From assembly GCF_003122325.1 (NCBI RefSeq), contig NZ_QFBC01000002.1:372001-436000 (forward strand): a DNA stretch of 64,000 bases, in the 5' to 3' direction. Origin of the DNA: Rhizobium album (GTDB lineage: Bacteria; Pseudomonadota; Alphaproteobacteria; Rhizobiales; Rhizobiaceae). The notes beneath the pieces were generated by a model, which was given only the letters and a program-made list of their open reading frames with translations, did not search any database and was not told where the DNA came from. The position numbers and the translations under genes are program-made. Below are positions 8,821 to 19,095 of this stretch, in pieces; position 1 is the first letter of the stretch, and each line of letters opens with the position of its first letter.

Positions 8821-10953
8821 TCAGGCAGCGTTGCGGCGGTAGGACTGGCCGGCGCCCGGCTGGGCGTAACCCCTGGCCTGCTGCGTCTTGAAGCGGTCGA
8901 CCATGCCGGCGAGGTCTTCCGTCTCGTGCGACAGGTTGCGGGCGGCGGCCGTGGTTTCCTCGACCATGGCGGCATTCTGCTGCGTCACCTGGTCCATCTG
9001 GTCGGCAGCGCCGGAGACTTCCTTCAGGCGCACCGCCTGCTCGCGGGCATTGCGGGCGATCTCGGCGACGACGGCGCTGATCTGGCCGACCTGGGCGACG
9101 ATTTCCTCCAGCGACGTACCGGAGGCGGTCACCAGTTCCACGCCGCGCTTGACCTGCGAAGTCGAGTTGGCGATCAGCGTCTTGATCTCCTTGGCGGCTT
9201 CGGCGGAGCGCTGCGCCAGGCCGCGAACTTCCTGGGCAACGACGGCAAAGCCGCGGCCTGCCTCGCCGGCACGCGCCGCCTCGACGCCGGCATTCAGTGC
9301 CAGCAGGTTGGTTTGGAAGGCAATGTCGTTGATGACGCCGGTGATCTTGCCGATCTGGTCGGAGGACTGCTCGATCTCGACCATGGCCGACACGGCGTTG
9401 GAGACGATCTCACCGCCGCGCTCGGCATTGCGTTGCGCCGTGGAGGTCGCAACCTGCGCCTGGTCGGCGCTGAGGGCCGTATCGTTGACGCCGCTCGTCA
9501 CTTCGCTGAGGGCGGCTGCGGTTTCCTCCAGGCTTGCCGCCTGCTGCTCGGTGCGTTTGGCAAGGTCGCCGGACGCCGAGGAGATTTCGTTGAGGCCGCC
9601 GCGGATCGCCCGCACGGCGCCGACGACGGAACCGATCGCCTCTTCCAGCTTTTCGACGCTGCCGTTGAACTTGGCGCGGATCGGCTCGAATTCCGGCGCG
9701 ACGGAGGTGCGCATGCGCACCGTCAGGTCGCCGTCGGAGAGCGAATTGAACCCGTCTTCGACGGCATGGATGAAGGCGCGCAGATCTTCGGCCTTGGCAT
9801 TGTCGAGCGCCGTCTGGCGGCCACGCTGCGCCTCCTGGGCGGCGCGCGCCTCTTCGGCATCCCGTTCGAGCCGCTTGTTGGTTTCGGCCGCATCCTTGAA
9901 CACCTGGACGGCCCGCGCCATGGCGCCGATTTCGTCGGGACGGTCCTTGCCATGCACCTCGGCGGAAAGATCGCCGGTGGCCAGGCGGCTCATGATATCG
10001 GTGACGCCGCGGATCGATCCGGCGATCGAGCGCGCGAACCACAGGAAGCCGATCAGCGAGAGAATGGACATCGCCGCCGTGCCGACGACCGTCAGCCACA
10101 AGGCCTCCTGCGTCTGCGCCACAAGCTGCGTCACGTTGGAGGCGATCTCGATCACGCCGACCTTCTTGCCGGAGAAATCCTTGAGCGGAACGGCCGTCAC
10201 CGTATAGATGCGACCACCCTGCTCACCATAGCGATGGAATTTCTGATCGTCGAAGGCCGCTGCCAGATCGGCCTCGGACAGCATGGTATCTCCTGGGAAC
10301 GTCGTCGCCTGCTTGACGAACTTGCCGTCCTGCTGCAGGTGCAGCGCGATGTTGGCGTCGATATCCTTGGCAAGCCGCGCAAAATAATCTTCCGTCAGCT
10401 TGGTGCCGACATCGACGACGCCGACCACCTTGCCGTCCTTGGCCACCGGCGCGGAGGCGAAGATGCTGACCGCCGTGCGGCCCGGCTCGATGCCCGCCGT
10501 CAACCTGTTGTCGCTGATTGCGGCAACGACGGTCTTGCGTCGTGCGGAAATGTTGTCGCCGAAGACATCCGGCTCGTGGATGCGTGCCAGCACCGTCGCG
10601 TCCGCCTGGCTGAAGGTGATCAGGGCAAGGTTGCTGCTGCCCTTGATGTCCGGGAAACTGCCGGAATAGCGCTGCAGAAGCCCGTCATGGGACTTGGTCT
10701 CGATCAGATCGGCCGTCTCCGGCTGGCTGGCCAGCGACAGGGCCAGGGTGGAGGCATTCCGGCTCTGTGCCGCCATATCCGTTTCGAAGAACGCCAGATC
10801 GCTCGCCAGCTCGGTTTCAAGCGCATGCTCGCTCATCTGCTTCTCGCTGTACCATGCCAGCCCGCCGATCGCGGCGCTGGAAAACAGGACAGCGGCAAAA
10901 CCGCAAGCGGTGATCCGCACCCAGAGCGGGCGGGTAATGCGAGTGTCGTTCAT
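8821..10953 (-). CDS. Methyl-accepting chemotaxis protein, Cache-type sensor
   Basis: Second chemoreceptor of the window, about 710 residues from the ATG at 10951-10953 ([18 protein letters not shown]). TM1 ~10-35; periplasmic region with Cache-like strands ([40 protein letters not shown]), resembling Cache3-Cache2 fusions; TM2 ~285-313; two HAMP units; signalling domain with the tip [20 protein letters not shown]. No CheR-docking pentapeptide; it ends QSYRRNAA, a Tyr-Arg-Arg tail also present in the first receptor. It separates the 6S RNA/NUDIX unit from the cyclo-ligase gene. Confidence 0.95.
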   Translation of the reverse strand: MNDTRITRPLWVRITACGFAAVLFSSAAIGGLAWYSEKQMSEHALETELASDLAFFETDMAAQSRNASTLALSLASQPETADLIETKSHDGLLQRYSGSFPDIKGSSNLALITFSQADATVLARIHEPDVFGDNISARRKTVVAAISDNRLTAGIEPGRTAVSIFASAPVAKDGKVVGVVDVGTKLTEDYFARLAKDIDANIALHLQQDGKFVKQATTFPGDTMLSEADLAAAFDDQKFHRYGEQGGRIYTVTAVPLKDFSGKKVGVIEIASNVTQLVAQTQEALWLTVVGTAAMSILSLIGFLWFARSIAGSIRGVTDIMSRLATGDLSAEVHGKDRPDEIGAMARAVQVFKDAAETNKRLERDAEEARAAQEAQRGRQTALDNAKAEDLRAFIHAVEDGFNSLSDGDLTVRMRTSVAPEFEPIRAKFNGSVEKLEEAIGSVVGAVRAIRGGLNEISSASGDLAKRTEQQAASLEETAAALSEVTSGVNDTALSADQAQVATSTAQRNAERGGEIVSNAVSAMVEIEQSSDQIGKITGVINDIAFQTNLLALNAGVEAARAGEAGRGFAVVAQEVRGLAQRSAEAAKEIKTLIANSTSQVKRGVELVTASGTSLEEIVAQVGQISAVVAEIARNAREQAVRLKEVSGAADQMDQVTQQNAAMVEETTAAARNLSHETEDLAGMVDRFKTQQARGYAQPGAGQSYRRNAA

Positions 10954-11199
10954 GCTCCTAAATCCCCAGAACTTTGTCGAACGCGTCATTTTCCCCTATG
11001 CCGCAATTCGACTGCCAGTTTGCTTTTTGTCAGGAATAGGGACAATCCATTGAAATTTAACTAATCGATTCACCAATAATTTGCCTTGGTGTTTTTAACC
11101 CTTCCCCTTTCCGCTACCCAGGATGTCGCATCCGGCCATTTGCAGAAACGGCGGCCGGCGGTAGTCTCCGCCGTTCGAAGGACGAAGGAGAATGCCGCA

Positions 11200-11787
11200 A
11201 TGACACCGCAGGAACAGAAGGCCGCCATCCGCGCCGAACGCCTGAAGCTACGCGAGGCAATCCCTGCCCATGACCGCATCGAGAAGAGCCTGGCGATGGC
11301 TGCCCATGCCGAGGAAACGTTGCATTTTACGCCCGGCGCGGTGATCTCGGGCTTTTTCCCGATCCGCTCGGAGCCGGACCTGCGGCCGCTGATGGCGCGC
11401 CTGCGCGAGCGCGGCGCCCGCCTCTGCCTGCCGGTCGTCATCGACAGGCAGACCATCGTCTTCCGCGAGTTGTTCGTCGATGCGCCGCTGGTCAGTACCG
11501 GTTTCGGCACGTCCGGTCCCGGCCCCGAAGCACCGGAGGTCGATCCCGATATATTGCTGATGCCGCTGTCCGCCTTCGACAGGACCGGCCACCGCATCGG
11601 CTACGGTGCGGGCTATTACGACCGCGCCATCGACCGCCTTCACAAAAAAGACATGGACCCGCAACTGGTCGGCATTGCGTTCGACTGCCAAGAAGTGGCA
11701 TCTGTGCCGGCGGAGCCACATGACGTGGGCTTGAATGCCATGCTCACCGAGAGCGGCTACAGGCGTTTTACCAGGCGGATCGGATAA
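11200..11787 (+). CDS. fau: 5-formyltetrahydrofolate cyclo-ligase
   Basis: ATP-dependent conversion of 5-formyl-THF to 5,10-methenyl-THF. 195 residues from the ATG at 11200, which has AAGGAG upstream (11185-11190); the open frame extends upstream without homology. Signature GYGAGYYDRAID near the C-terminus and the N-terminal basic helix KAAIRAERLKLRE are visible. It is 3 bp from ymdB, so the two are surely co-transcribed. In enterobacteria this gene follows zapA-ssrS; here it is displaced 3 kb. Confidence 0.95.
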   Translation: MTPQEQKAAIRAERLKLREAIPAHDRIEKSLAMAAHAEETLHFTPGAVISGFFPIRSEPDLRPLMARLRERGARLCLPVVIDRQTIVFRELFVDAPLVSTGFGTSGPGPEAPEVDPDILLMPLSAFDRTGHRIGYGAGYYDRAIDRLHKKDMDPQLVGIAFDCQEVASVPAEPHDVGLNAMLTESGYRRFTRRIG

Positions 11788-11790
11788 AGA

Positions 11791-12615
11791 ATGCGACTAC
11801 TCTTCCTCGGCGACATGGTCGGCAAGACCGGACGGACGGCGGTCTGGGACCGGCTGCCGGGACTGGTTTCCGACCTCAAGCTGGATTTCGTCATCGTCAA
11901 CGGCGAGAATGCCGCTGGCGGTTTCGGCATCACCGAGGACATCTTCCTGGAAACGATCAATGCCGGCGCCGACGTGGTGACCACCGGCAACCATGTCTGG
12001 GACCAGAAGGACGCGGTGATCTTCGCGACGCGCCACGACCAGTTTCTGCGGCCCGCCAACTATCCGGCCGGCACCCCCGGACGCGGCTCCGGCCTGTTCT
12101 ACGGACGCAACGGCGCCCGCATCCTCGTTGCCAACATCATGGGCCGGGTGTTCATGCATCCGGAACTCGACGATCCTTTCAAGTCGGCCGAAACGATCCT
12201 GGCCGCCTGCCCGCTCAAGGAGCAGGCCGACGCCATCGTCTTCGACTTCCACGCCGAGGCCACCAGCGAAAAACAATGCTTTGGCCACTTCGTCGACGGC
12301 CGCGCCAGCTTCGTCGTCGGCACGCACACGCATGTGCCGACCGCCGATCACCAGATCCTCAACGGCGGCACCGCCTACATGTCCGACGCCGGCATGTGCG
12401 GCGATTACGACAGTTCGCTCGGCATGGACAAGGAAGAACCGCTCAACCGCTTCATTTCCAAGATGCCGAAAGGCCGCTTCGAGGCCGCCTCCGGCCCGGC
12501 CACCATCTGCGGCGTCGGCGTCGAGATCTCCGACAGCACCGGGCTGGCCGAAAAGATCGCGCCGCTGCGCCTCGGCCCGCGGCTGGCCGAAACCATTCCG
12601 GACTTCTGGCGCTAG
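11791..12615 (+). CDS. ymdB: YmdB-type metallophosphoesterase
   Basis: 274-residue calcineurin-like phosphoesterase of the TIGR00282/YmdB family; Bacillus YmdB has cyclic-nucleotide phosphodiesterase activity in vitro. Metal-binding motifs: GDMVGKTGR (Asp8), VNGENAAGGFG, TTGNHVWDQ, FDFHAEATSE and GTHTHVPTAD. The substrate in this organism is unknown. Translationally close to the cyclo-ligase gene and followed by a hairpin. Confidence 0.93.
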   Translation: MRLLFLGDMVGKTGRTAVWDRLPGLVSDLKLDFVIVNGENAAGGFGITEDIFLETINAGADVVTTGNHVWDQKDAVIFATRHDQFLRPANYPAGTPGRGSGLFYGRNGARILVANIMGRVFMHPELDDPFKSAETILAACPLKEQADAIVFDFHAEATSEKQCFGHFVDGRASFVVGTHTHVPTADHQILNGGTAYMSDAGMCGDYDSSLGMDKEEPLNRFISKMPKGRFEAASGPATICGVGVEISDSTGLAEKIAPLRLGPRLAETIPDFWR

Positions 12616-12637
12616 AAGGCATTTCCGCTGCGACAGC

Positions 12638-12672
12638 CCGGCCTTGCCGCATCTTTTCCGGCAAGGCCGGTT
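12638..12672 (+). terminator. Hairpin after ymdB
   Basis: Perfect 12-bp stem (12638-12649 with 12659-12670), 9-base loop; only a short T stretch follows, so efficiency is uncertain. Confidence 0.6.
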
Positions 12673-12731
12673 AAGGAACTGGCATCTATAAACGCTTGCT
12701 CTTGCGGGCCTGCCGAAACGGCGCACGACAA

Positions 12732-12763
12732 TATGCCCCGCCGGGGAGGAGCGGCGGGGCATA
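12732..12763 (-). terminator. Hairpin after the pyridoxamine-oxidase-like gene
   Basis: Perfect 12-bp stem (12732-12743 with 12752-12763), 8-base loop, 24 bp beyond the stop of the minus-strand gene at 12787. Confidence 0.7.
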
Positions 12764-12786
12764 AAGGCCCGAGACGAGAGACGGCT

Positions 12787-13290
12787 TCAGGCAAAGCGAA
12801 GGTGGACGTTGACGCCGACGTCGGGAGTCTTGTGTTCGTTGAGATTGGCCTTGGCGATTTCCCAGCCGAATTTCAGGGTGCTGTCGGTCGACGCCCAGAC
12901 TTCCGCGTCGTCGATATGCAGGGCCAGCATGGTGAGATTGGGATCGTTCTTGCCGTCTTCATACCATGCAGCAACCACGGAATTCCAGAACTCGTCGATC
13001 TTGGCCGCATCCTTGCGCACTTCGATCTGGCCGGCGATGCAGGCGTGGTAATCGTGATCCTTGCCGACGACGCAGAAATGCGCCCGCGAACCGGGCTTGA
13101 TCGCCTTGACCAGTTCCGCGTCCGTCTTGGTGAAGAACCAGATGGTATTGGTCTTTCGATCCGTCTGCGGCGCCATCGGCTGCATCAGCAGGCCGGAGTT
13201 TTCCACGCCCAGCATCCCGGCATGGATACCGTCGATCTCATCCCAGAGCTGCTTGGCCGGCGCCTCGCGCGCATCCTTGAAACTTGCCAT
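12787..13290 (-). CDS. Pyridoxamine 5'-phosphate oxidase-like protein (general stress protein 26 type)
   Basis: 167-residue split-barrel flavin/heme-binding-fold protein of the GsiB/YdaG general stress group; these usually bind a flavin but the reaction is unknown. Recognisable stretches: TIWFFTKTDAELVKAIK, RAHFCVVGKDHDYHACIAGQ, and the C-terminal LALHIDDAEVWAS. The start ATG (13288-13290, MASFKDAREAPAKQLW) has AAGGAA 6 bases upstream; the open frame extends further without support. Single-gene unit. Confidence 0.85.
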   Translation of the reverse strand: MASFKDAREAPAKQLWDEIDGIHAGMLGVENSGLLMQPMAPQTDRKTNTIWFFTKTDAELVKAIKPGSRAHFCVVGKDHDYHACIAGQIEVRKDAAKIDEFWNSVVAAWYEDGKNDPNLTMLALHIDDAEVWASTDSTLKFGWEIAKANLNEHKTPDVGVNVHLRFA

Positions 13291-13449
13291 CGCTGTTCCT
13301 TTCCCTGTGCGGTGAGCAGTCCAAACGAGAGAGCCGCCACATTTGTTCCACCGCCGGCGGGAGCCGAGGATGGTCGGTTTTTCCTTGAATGCGGGCTGTT
13401 TCGCTCCTATAAGGCGCCATTCCAAACATAAGACGTGATCAGGGGTGCC

Positions 13450-14196
13450 ATGGCTGGCCATTCACAGTTTAAAAACATCATGCACCGCAAGGGAAAACAG
13501 GATTCCGTGCGGTCGAAAATGTTCTCCAAGCTCGCACGCGAAATCACCGTGGCGGCCAAGGCAGGTCTGCCCGACCCGTCGATGAACGCCCGCCTGCGCC
13601 TGGCGATCCAGAACGCCAAGGCGCAGTCGATGCCGAAGGACAACATCGAGCGCGCCATCAAGAAGGCGTCGGGCGCCGACGGCGAAAACTACGACGAAGT
13701 CCGTTACGAGGGTTACGGCCCGGGCGGCGTCGCCGTCATCGTCGAGGCCCTGACCGACAACCGCAACCGCACCGCCTCCAACGTCCGCTCGATCTTCACC
13801 AAGGCCGGTGGCGCACTGGGTGAAACCGGCTCGGTATCCTTCTCCTTCACCCGCGTCGGCGAAATTGCCTACAAGCTGTCCGTCGGCGGTGCCGACAAGG
13901 TGATGGACGCCGCCATCGAGGCCGGCGCCGAGGATGTGGAAACCGACGAGGACGGCCACACCATCACCTGCGGCTTCGAGGATATCGGCGAAGTCTCCAA
14001 GGCGCTGGAAGCCACCCTCGGCGAAGCCGAGACCGTCAAGGCCGTCTGGAAGCCGCAGAACACCGTGCCGGTCGATGAAGAAAAGGCGCAGTCGCTGATG
14101 AAGCTCGTCGATTCGCTCGACGACGACGACGACGTGCAGAACGTCTATACCAATTTCGAAGTGTCCGACGAAGTCCTGGCCAAGCTTTCGGCCTGA
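13450..14196 (+). CDS. yebC: YebC/PmpR-family protein
   Basis: 248-residue TACO1/YebC family protein. Members were long described as transcription regulators; recent work on the family points to a role in translation at proline-rich stretches. N-terminus [18 protein letters not shown] is diagnostic; the acidic mid-domain and C-terminal NVYTNFEV are present. ATG at 13450 has AGGGG 4 bases upstream. yebC usually sits directly before ruvCAB in proteobacteria; here it is 12 kb away and points the other way. Confidence 0.96.
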   Translation: MAGHSQFKNIMHRKGKQDSVRSKMFSKLAREITVAAKAGLPDPSMNARLRLAIQNAKAQSMPKDNIERAIKKASGADGENYDEVRYEGYGPGGVAVIVEALTDNRNRTASNVRSIFTKAGGALGETGSVSFSFTRVGEIAYKLSVGGADKVMDAAIEAGAEDVETDEDGHTITCGFEDIGEVSKALEATLGEAETVKAVWKPQNTVPVDEEKAQSLMKLVDSLDDDDDVQNVYTNFEVSDEVLAKLSA

Positions 14197-14215
14197 CCTG
14201 CCGGCAAACCGCCAT

Positions 14216-14252
14216 AAAGGCCCCGTTTCAGGAGATGAAGCGGGGCCTTTTC
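14216..14252. terminator. Bidirectional terminator between yebC and the LLM oxidoreductase
   Basis: Perfect 10-bp stem (14216-14225 with 14241-14250), 15-base loop, T run on the plus side and A/T on the other, 4 bp from the stop of the convergent gene. Confidence 0.85.
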
Positions 14253-14256
14253 CGTC

Positions 14257-15258
14257 TCAGGCCTGCGCGGCCAGCGTCTCGCGCACGTCGGCGAAGATGT
14301 CCACCGAGCGCAGGCGCGCCTCGATATCGTGGATCGGCATTGAGATGATGATCTCGTCGGCCTGCGTCTCGCGGATGAAGTTGCCGAGCTTTTCTACTGC
14401 CGTTTCTTTCGAACCGACCACCGCATAACGCAGCGTGTGCTCGACATTGATCTTTTCCATCTCCGACCAGAAGCCGTCCATGCTCTTCAGCGGACGCGGG
14501 AACTGGCCGCGGACGTTGCGGCGCAGGTTGACGAATTGCTGCTGCGCCGAGGTGAAGTGATAGGCGGCTTCCTCGTCCGTCTCCGCCGCAACCCCCATGA
14601 CGCCGGCCATGACATAGGGCCGGTCGAGTTCTTCCGAGGGCGTGAAGCGATCTCGGTAAAGCGTGATCGCCTCCATCAGCAGATCCGGGGCGAAATGCGA
14701 GGCGAAGGCATAGGGAAGGCCGAGCATGGCGGCGAGATGGGCGCTGTACATGCTGGAGCCGAGCAGCCAGATCGGCACGTTGGAGTTGGCACCGGGAATG
14801 GCGATGATAGGCTGACTGTCCGACATCGGCCCCATCAGTTGCTTGAGTTCGAGGATGTCGTTGGGAAAGCTGCTGGCGCCGGCATCGAGGTTGCGCCGTA
14901 GCGCCTGCGCCGTGCGCATGTCGGTGCCGGGCGCACGTCCGAGGCCGAGATCGACGCGGCCGGGATAGAGAGCTGCCAACGTGCCGAACTGCTCGGCAAT
15001 CACCAGCGGCGAATGGTTCGGCAGCATGATGCCGCCCGAGCCGATGCGGATCGTCGAGGTTGCGGCGCCGACATGGGCGATGACCAGCGATGTCGCGGCA
15101 CTGGCGATGCCCGGCATGCCGTGATGCTCGGCGAGCCAGAAGCGCTTGTAGCCGCATTCCTCCGCCCGCTTCGCCATGCGCCGCGAACTCTCGAACGCCT
15201 GCGTGAGATTGCTGCCCTCGGAAACGGGCGAAAGGTCGAGGATGGAAAAGCCGGCCAT
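14257..15258 (-). CDS. LLM-class flavin-dependent oxidoreductase (luciferase-like, group 1)
   Basis: 333-residue TIM-barrel monooxygenase of the bacterial luciferase superfamily that uses reduced flavin; substrate unknown. Motifs: [16 protein letters not shown] at the N-terminus, [37 protein letters not shown] and GLGRAPGTD, all typical of group 1 (TIGR03558). Start chosen at the ATG 15256-15258 with AGGGAA upstream. No obvious partner flavin reductase nearby. Confidence 0.92.
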   Translation of the reverse strand: MAGFSILDLSPVSEGSNLTQAFESSRRMAKRAEECGYKRFWLAEHHGMPGIASAATSLVIAHVGAATSTIRIGSGGIMLPNHSPLVIAEQFGTLAALYPGRVDLGLGRAPGTDMRTAQALRRNLDAGASSFPNDILELKQLMGPMSDSQPIIAIPGANSNVPIWLLGSSMYSAHLAAMLGLPYAFASHFAPDLLMEAITLYRDRFTPSEELDRPYVMAGVMGVAAETDEEAAYHFTSAQQQFVNLRRNVRGQFPRPLKSMDGFWSEMEKINVEHTLRYAVVGSKETAVEKLGNFIRETQADEIIISMPIHDIEARLRSVDIFADVRETLAAQA

Positions 15259-15656
15259 GAAAATTCCCTGTCGAATGGATGCGCGGCGCGCGGAAGGTTC
15301 GTCCCTATGTAGGAAGGCAAACTGATTATTCCAAAGCCCCAGACACGATTTCGCCACTTTTTGCCACCGGCATAAAAATCATGAAAATGTCATGGCCGGT
15401 GGCCGTCCCGCCCCGTTCCCGCCCGATTTGGCCAGCACATTTTGCGCCGACCATCCGACAATCCGCGCCGCCCGTCCGGGCAGCATTCAGCATCGTCATG
15501 GCAGAAAGATCGGACGCCGGCGCTTGGCCGGCGGACCCGCTGCGCACATCTGTTTTGCCATGGGATGCAGGACGTGAATGTTCTTGCCGTGAACTATCGT
15601 TTTCCGATGGACGGCGGCGACGGCACAAGGCATGATCGCGCAGCAAAGGGGGCACA
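15259..15656. other. Intergenic region without a convincing gene
   Basis: About 400 bp between divergent genes. Short overlapping open frames on both strands are Arg/Pro/Ala-rich and resemble no family I know. The right end holds the AGGGGG ribosome binding site of the antiporter gene. It presumably carries both promoters, but I could not pick convincing -35/-10 pairs. Confidence 0.6.
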
Positions 15657-17528
15657 TTGGACGGCTTTTACATCGCAATCCTCATCGGAACGGCGCTCGT
15701 TCTCCTCGCCGCCTTTTCAAGCCTTCTCGCCTATCGCTTCGGCGCGCCCCTGCTCTTCCTGTTCCTGATGATCGGCGTGCTTGCCGGCGTCGACGGGCTC
15801 GGCATCGAATTCAGCAACAATTCGCTCGCCTACATGCTGGGGTCCGTGGCGCTCGCCATCATCCTGTTCGATTCCGGCTTCGGCACCTCGCTGCATTCGC
15901 TACGGATCGCCGCGGCGCCGGCGCTGACGCTTGCCTTGCTCGGCGTCGTGCTGACGGCCGGACTGTTTGCGCTGGCGGCGATGGTTTTCCTCCGCTTCAC
16001 CTTCCTGCAGGGCATGCTGCTCGGCTCCATCGTCGCCTCGACGGATGCGGCGGCAGTCTTCTTCCTGCTGCGCATCGGCGGCATCAACATCCGCGAGCGG
16101 GTACGCTCGACGCTGGAGGTCGAATCCGGCAGCAACGACCCCATGGCGATCTTTCTGACCATGGCCATGGTCAGCGTGCTTTCCGCCAGCAGCAGCGAGG
16201 ATATCGGCCTCTCCATGCTGCTGCTGTTCATCGAGGAAATGGGCATCGGCCTGGCGCTCGGCCTCGCCGGCGGCATGATGATCGTCACCGTCATCAACCG
16301 CTTCGCCAAGGATCGCGGCCTGGCGCCGATCTTCGTGCTGGCGCTGGCGCTGCTGGTGTTTTCCTTCACCGGCGCCGTGGGCGGCAGCGGCTTCCTCGCC
16401 GTCTACGTCGCCGGCATCTTCGCCGGCAACAAGCGCATCCAGTCGGCGGCAAGCATCCGCCGCTTCCAGGACGGGCTGACCTGGCTGGCGCAGATCATCA
16501 TGTTCCTGGTGCTCGGCCTGCTGGCCACGCCGTCGCAATTTCCGGCGATCATCCTGCCGGCCCTGGCGCTCGCCTTCTTCCTGATCTTCGTCGCCAGGCC
16601 GCTGGCCGTCTGGCTGTGCCTCTTACCCTTCGATTTCACCCAGCAGGAAAATTCGTTCATCGCCTGGGTCGGTCTGCGCGGCGCGGTCTCCATCCTTCTC
16701 GCCATCCTGCCGATCCTCGGCGGGTTGGAGAACGGCCAGATCTATTTCAACACCGTCTTCATCATCGTGCTCGTCTCGCTGCTGCTGCAGGGCTGGACAA
16801 TCAAGCCGGTGGCCCGCAGGCTCGGCCTCATCATCCCGCCGCGCATGGGCGCCATCGACAAGCTGGAACTCGATCTTCCCGGCGCCGCCAACCACGAACT
16901 GCTGTCCTACCGTGTCATCAAGGACAGCCCGGTGATGCGCGGCGAGCGCATCCCGCGGTGGGCGGTGCCGTCGCTGGTCATCCGCGACGGCCGGTCGATG
17001 CGCTACCAGTATGCCGGCCGCCTGCGTGAAAACGACCAGGTCTACATGTTCGTGGCGCCGACCTACACCCACCTGCTCGACCGGCTGTTCGCCAGCCGCG
17101 CGCCCGTCGACGCCGACGACGCCGAGTTCTTCGGCGCCTTCTCGATCTCCGCCAGCCGCCCGGCGCGCGAACTGGATTCCGCCTACGGCCCCGGCCTTCT
17201 CTACGACAGCGAAAAAGACGTGACGATCGCCGAACTGGTCTCCATGCGGCTCGGCACCCGGCCGGAATATGCCGATCGTGTCCGCCTCGGCTCGATCATC
17301 CTGATCGTCCGTGATTTCGACGAACAGGAACACGTCAAGTCGGTCGGTATATCGCTCGAACCGCTGGAGCCGGCCACCAGCCTGCCGATCTTCATCAACC
17401 TGCGCGAGATCGCCCACCGCCTGCGCGACTATCTGCGCAGGAAGCGCCGCAAGGTCCGCGAGGCCATCCACCCGGCCGTTGGTCCCGCCTCGGAACCGGC
17501 CGGAGCGGGCGAGGAAAATGACCGCTGA
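15657..17528 (+). CDS. CPA1-family K+/H+ (or Na+/H+) antiporter, NhaP2/CvrA-like
   Basis: 623-residue inner-membrane cation/proton antiporter. About 12 TM helices (residues ~1-390); transport-core motifs [14 protein letters not shown] and [13 protein letters not shown] with the exchanger Asp. The cytoplasmic part has a TrkA-C/RCK-C domain ([18 protein letters not shown] to DQVYMFVAP) and a CorC/HlyC-like C-terminal domain, the NhaP2 layout. Start is a TTG at 15657 with AGGGGG 5 bases upstream (MDGFYIAIL). pgk follows after 71 bp. Confidence 0.93.
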   Translation: MDGFYIAILIGTALVLLAAFSSLLAYRFGAPLLFLFLMIGVLAGVDGLGIEFSNNSLAYMLGSVALAIILFDSGFGTSLHSLRIAAAPALTLALLGVVLTAGLFALAAMVFLRFTFLQGMLLGSIVASTDAAAVFFLLRIGGINIRERVRSTLEVESGSNDPMAIFLTMAMVSVLSASSSEDIGLSMLLLFIEEMGIGLALGLAGGMMIVTVINRFAKDRGLAPIFVLALALLVFSFTGAVGGSGFLAVYVAGIFAGNKRIQSAASIRRFQDGLTWLAQIIMFLVLGLLATPSQFPAIILPALALAFFLIFVARPLAVWLCLLPFDFTQQENSFIAWVGLRGAVSILLAILPILGGLENGQIYFNTVFIIVLVSLLLQGWTIKPVARRLGLIIPPRMGAIDKLELDLPGAANHELLSYRVIKDSPVMRGERIPRWAVPSLVIRDGRSMRYQYAGRLRENDQVYMFVAPTYTHLLDRLFASRAPVDADDAEFFGAFSISASRPARELDSAYGPGLLYDSEKDVTIAELVSMRLGTRPEYADRVRLGSIILIVRDFDEQEHVKSVGISLEPLEPATSLPIFINLREIAHRLRDYLRRKRRKVREAIHPAVGPASEPAGAGEENDR

Positions 17529-17599
17529 TCCGCCTTGCGTCCGGCCTCAGCGAGTGTATGGTCCGGTCGCAACACCAGAACCAGAGATGGACTTTCGAC

Positions 17600-18802
17600 A
17601 TGCCGGCTTTCAAAACTCTTGATGATCTTTCCGATATTTCGGGCAAGCGCGTGCTCGTGCGCGTCGACCTCAATGTCCCCGTTTCCGACGGCAAGGTCAC
17701 CGATGCTACCCGCATCGAACGCGTCGCGCCGACCATTCTCGAACTGTCGAAAAAAGGCGCCAAGGTGATATTGCTCGCCCATTTCGGCCGCCCGAAGGAC
17801 GGCCCCTCGCCCGACCTGTCGCTGTCGCTGATCGCCCCGGCCGTCGAGCAGGTGCTGGGCCATAAAGTCGCCAGCGCCAGCGATTGCATCGGCCCGGCAG
17901 CGGCCGAAGCGGTCGGCCGGATGAAGGACGGCGATATCCTGCTGCTCGAAAACACCCGTTTCCACAAGGGCGAGGAGAAGAACGACCCGGCCTTCACCAA
18001 GGCGCTGGCCGAAAACGGCGACATCTACGTCAACGACGCCTTCTCCGCCGCACACCGTGCCCATGCCTCCACCGAGGGCCTGGCGCATCACCTCCCCGCC
18101 TATGCCGGCCGTACCATGCAGGCAGAACTGGAAGCGCTGGAGAAGGGTCTCGGCCAGCCGGCCCGGCCGGTGGTCGCCATCGTCGGCGGCGCCAAGGTTT
18201 CCACCAAGATCGACCTCCTGATGAACCTGGTCAAGAAGGTCGATGCGCTGGTCATCGGCGGCGGCATGGCCAACACCTTCATCGCCGCCCGCGGCACCGA
18301 TGTCGGCAAGTCGTTGTGCGAACACGACCTCGCCGCCACCGCCAAGCAGATCATGATCGAAGCGGCCTCGGCCGGCTGCGCCATCGTTCTGCCGGAAGAC
18401 GGCGTCGTCGCCCGCGAATTCAAGGCGGGTGCGGCCAACGAGGTGGTGGATATCAATGCCATCCCCTCCGACGCCATGGTGCTCGACGTCGGTCCGAAGT
18501 CGGTCGCGGCTGTCAACGACTGGATTTCCAAGGCGCACACGCTGGTCTGGAACGGCCCGCTCGGCGCCTTCGAGATCGAACCGTTCGACAAAGCCACCGT
18601 TGCCGCCGCAAAGCACGCCGCCGAGCGCACGAAGGAAGGCAAGCTGATCTCCGTCGCCGGCGGCGGCGATACGGTTTCGGCCCTCAACCATGCCGGCGTG
18701 GCCGAAGACTTCACCTACATCTCGACGGCCGGCGGCGCCTTCCTCGAATGGATGGAAGGCAAGGAACTGCCGGGCGTCGCGGTTCTGGAAAAGAACGCCT
18801 GA
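17600..18802 (+). CDS. pgk: Phosphoglycerate kinase
   Basis: Glycolytic enzyme transferring phosphate from 1,3-bisphosphoglycerate to ADP. 400 residues from [12 protein letters not shown]. Motifs: [40 protein letters not shown] (hinge/nucleotide), WNGPLGAFE and GGGDTVSAL. Intact. Separated from tkt-gap by a series of unrelated genes. Confidence 0.98.
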   Translation: MPAFKTLDDLSDISGKRVLVRVDLNVPVSDGKVTDATRIERVAPTILELSKKGAKVILLAHFGRPKDGPSPDLSLSLIAPAVEQVLGHKVASASDCIGPAAAEAVGRMKDGDILLLENTRFHKGEEKNDPAFTKALAENGDIYVNDAFSAAHRAHASTEGLAHHLPAYAGRTMQAELEALEKGLGQPARPVVAIVGGAKVSTKIDLLMNLVKKVDALVIGGGMANTFIAARGTDVGKSLCEHDLAATAKQIMIEAASAGCAIVLPEDGVVAREFKAGAANEVVDINAIPSDAMVLDVGPKSVAAVNDWISKAHTLVWNGPLGAFEIEPFDKATVAAAKHAAERTKEGKLISVAGGGDTVSALNHAGVAEDFTYISTAGGAFLEWMEGKELPGVAVLEKNA

Positions 18803-18815
18803 GATATGAAAAACC

Positions 18816-18842
18816 GGCCGGCGGAACCATGTTTCGCCGGCC
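18816..18842 (+). other. Strong hairpin after pgk, no T tract
   Basis: 12-bp stem with one G-T pair (18816-18827 with 18831-18842) and a 3-base loop, 13 bp after the pgk stop. Without a T run it is more likely a 3'-end stabiliser than an intrinsic terminator. Confidence 0.55.
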
Positions 18843-19095
18843 AAGTCACACGATATTGCCCCAGAAGCAATGCAGGGCTCGGTGGCGGAGCGCACCGTGC
18901 CGGCCGCGTTTTCCTGTCGGGCGGGAGCGGCCCGGCAAACTGCGCCGCATGCAGGTTCCGGGCGACGGGCGGCGCGGTCATCTGCGCTGAACATCCGTTC
19001 CACGCCCATCTTGTCACCGGCACAAGTTTTCGGATTCCGGAACCGCCGGTGGCCGGCTAGACATCGATCCCGCCCAAATCTTTCCGGAGCCATCG

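Noticed and set aside
8791-11064. Very long plus-strand open frame opposite the second chemoreceptor
   Set aside because: Antisense shadow: the minus strand encodes a clear methyl-accepting chemotaxis protein over the same stretch.
15279-15655. Overlapping ORFs of about 110 codons on both strands between the LLM and antiporter genes
   Set aside because: Basic, Pro/Arg-rich translations without motifs; no good start sites. Treated as intergenic.
18816-18842. Intrinsic terminator after pgk
   Set aside because: Excellent hairpin but no T run, so listed only as a hairpin.
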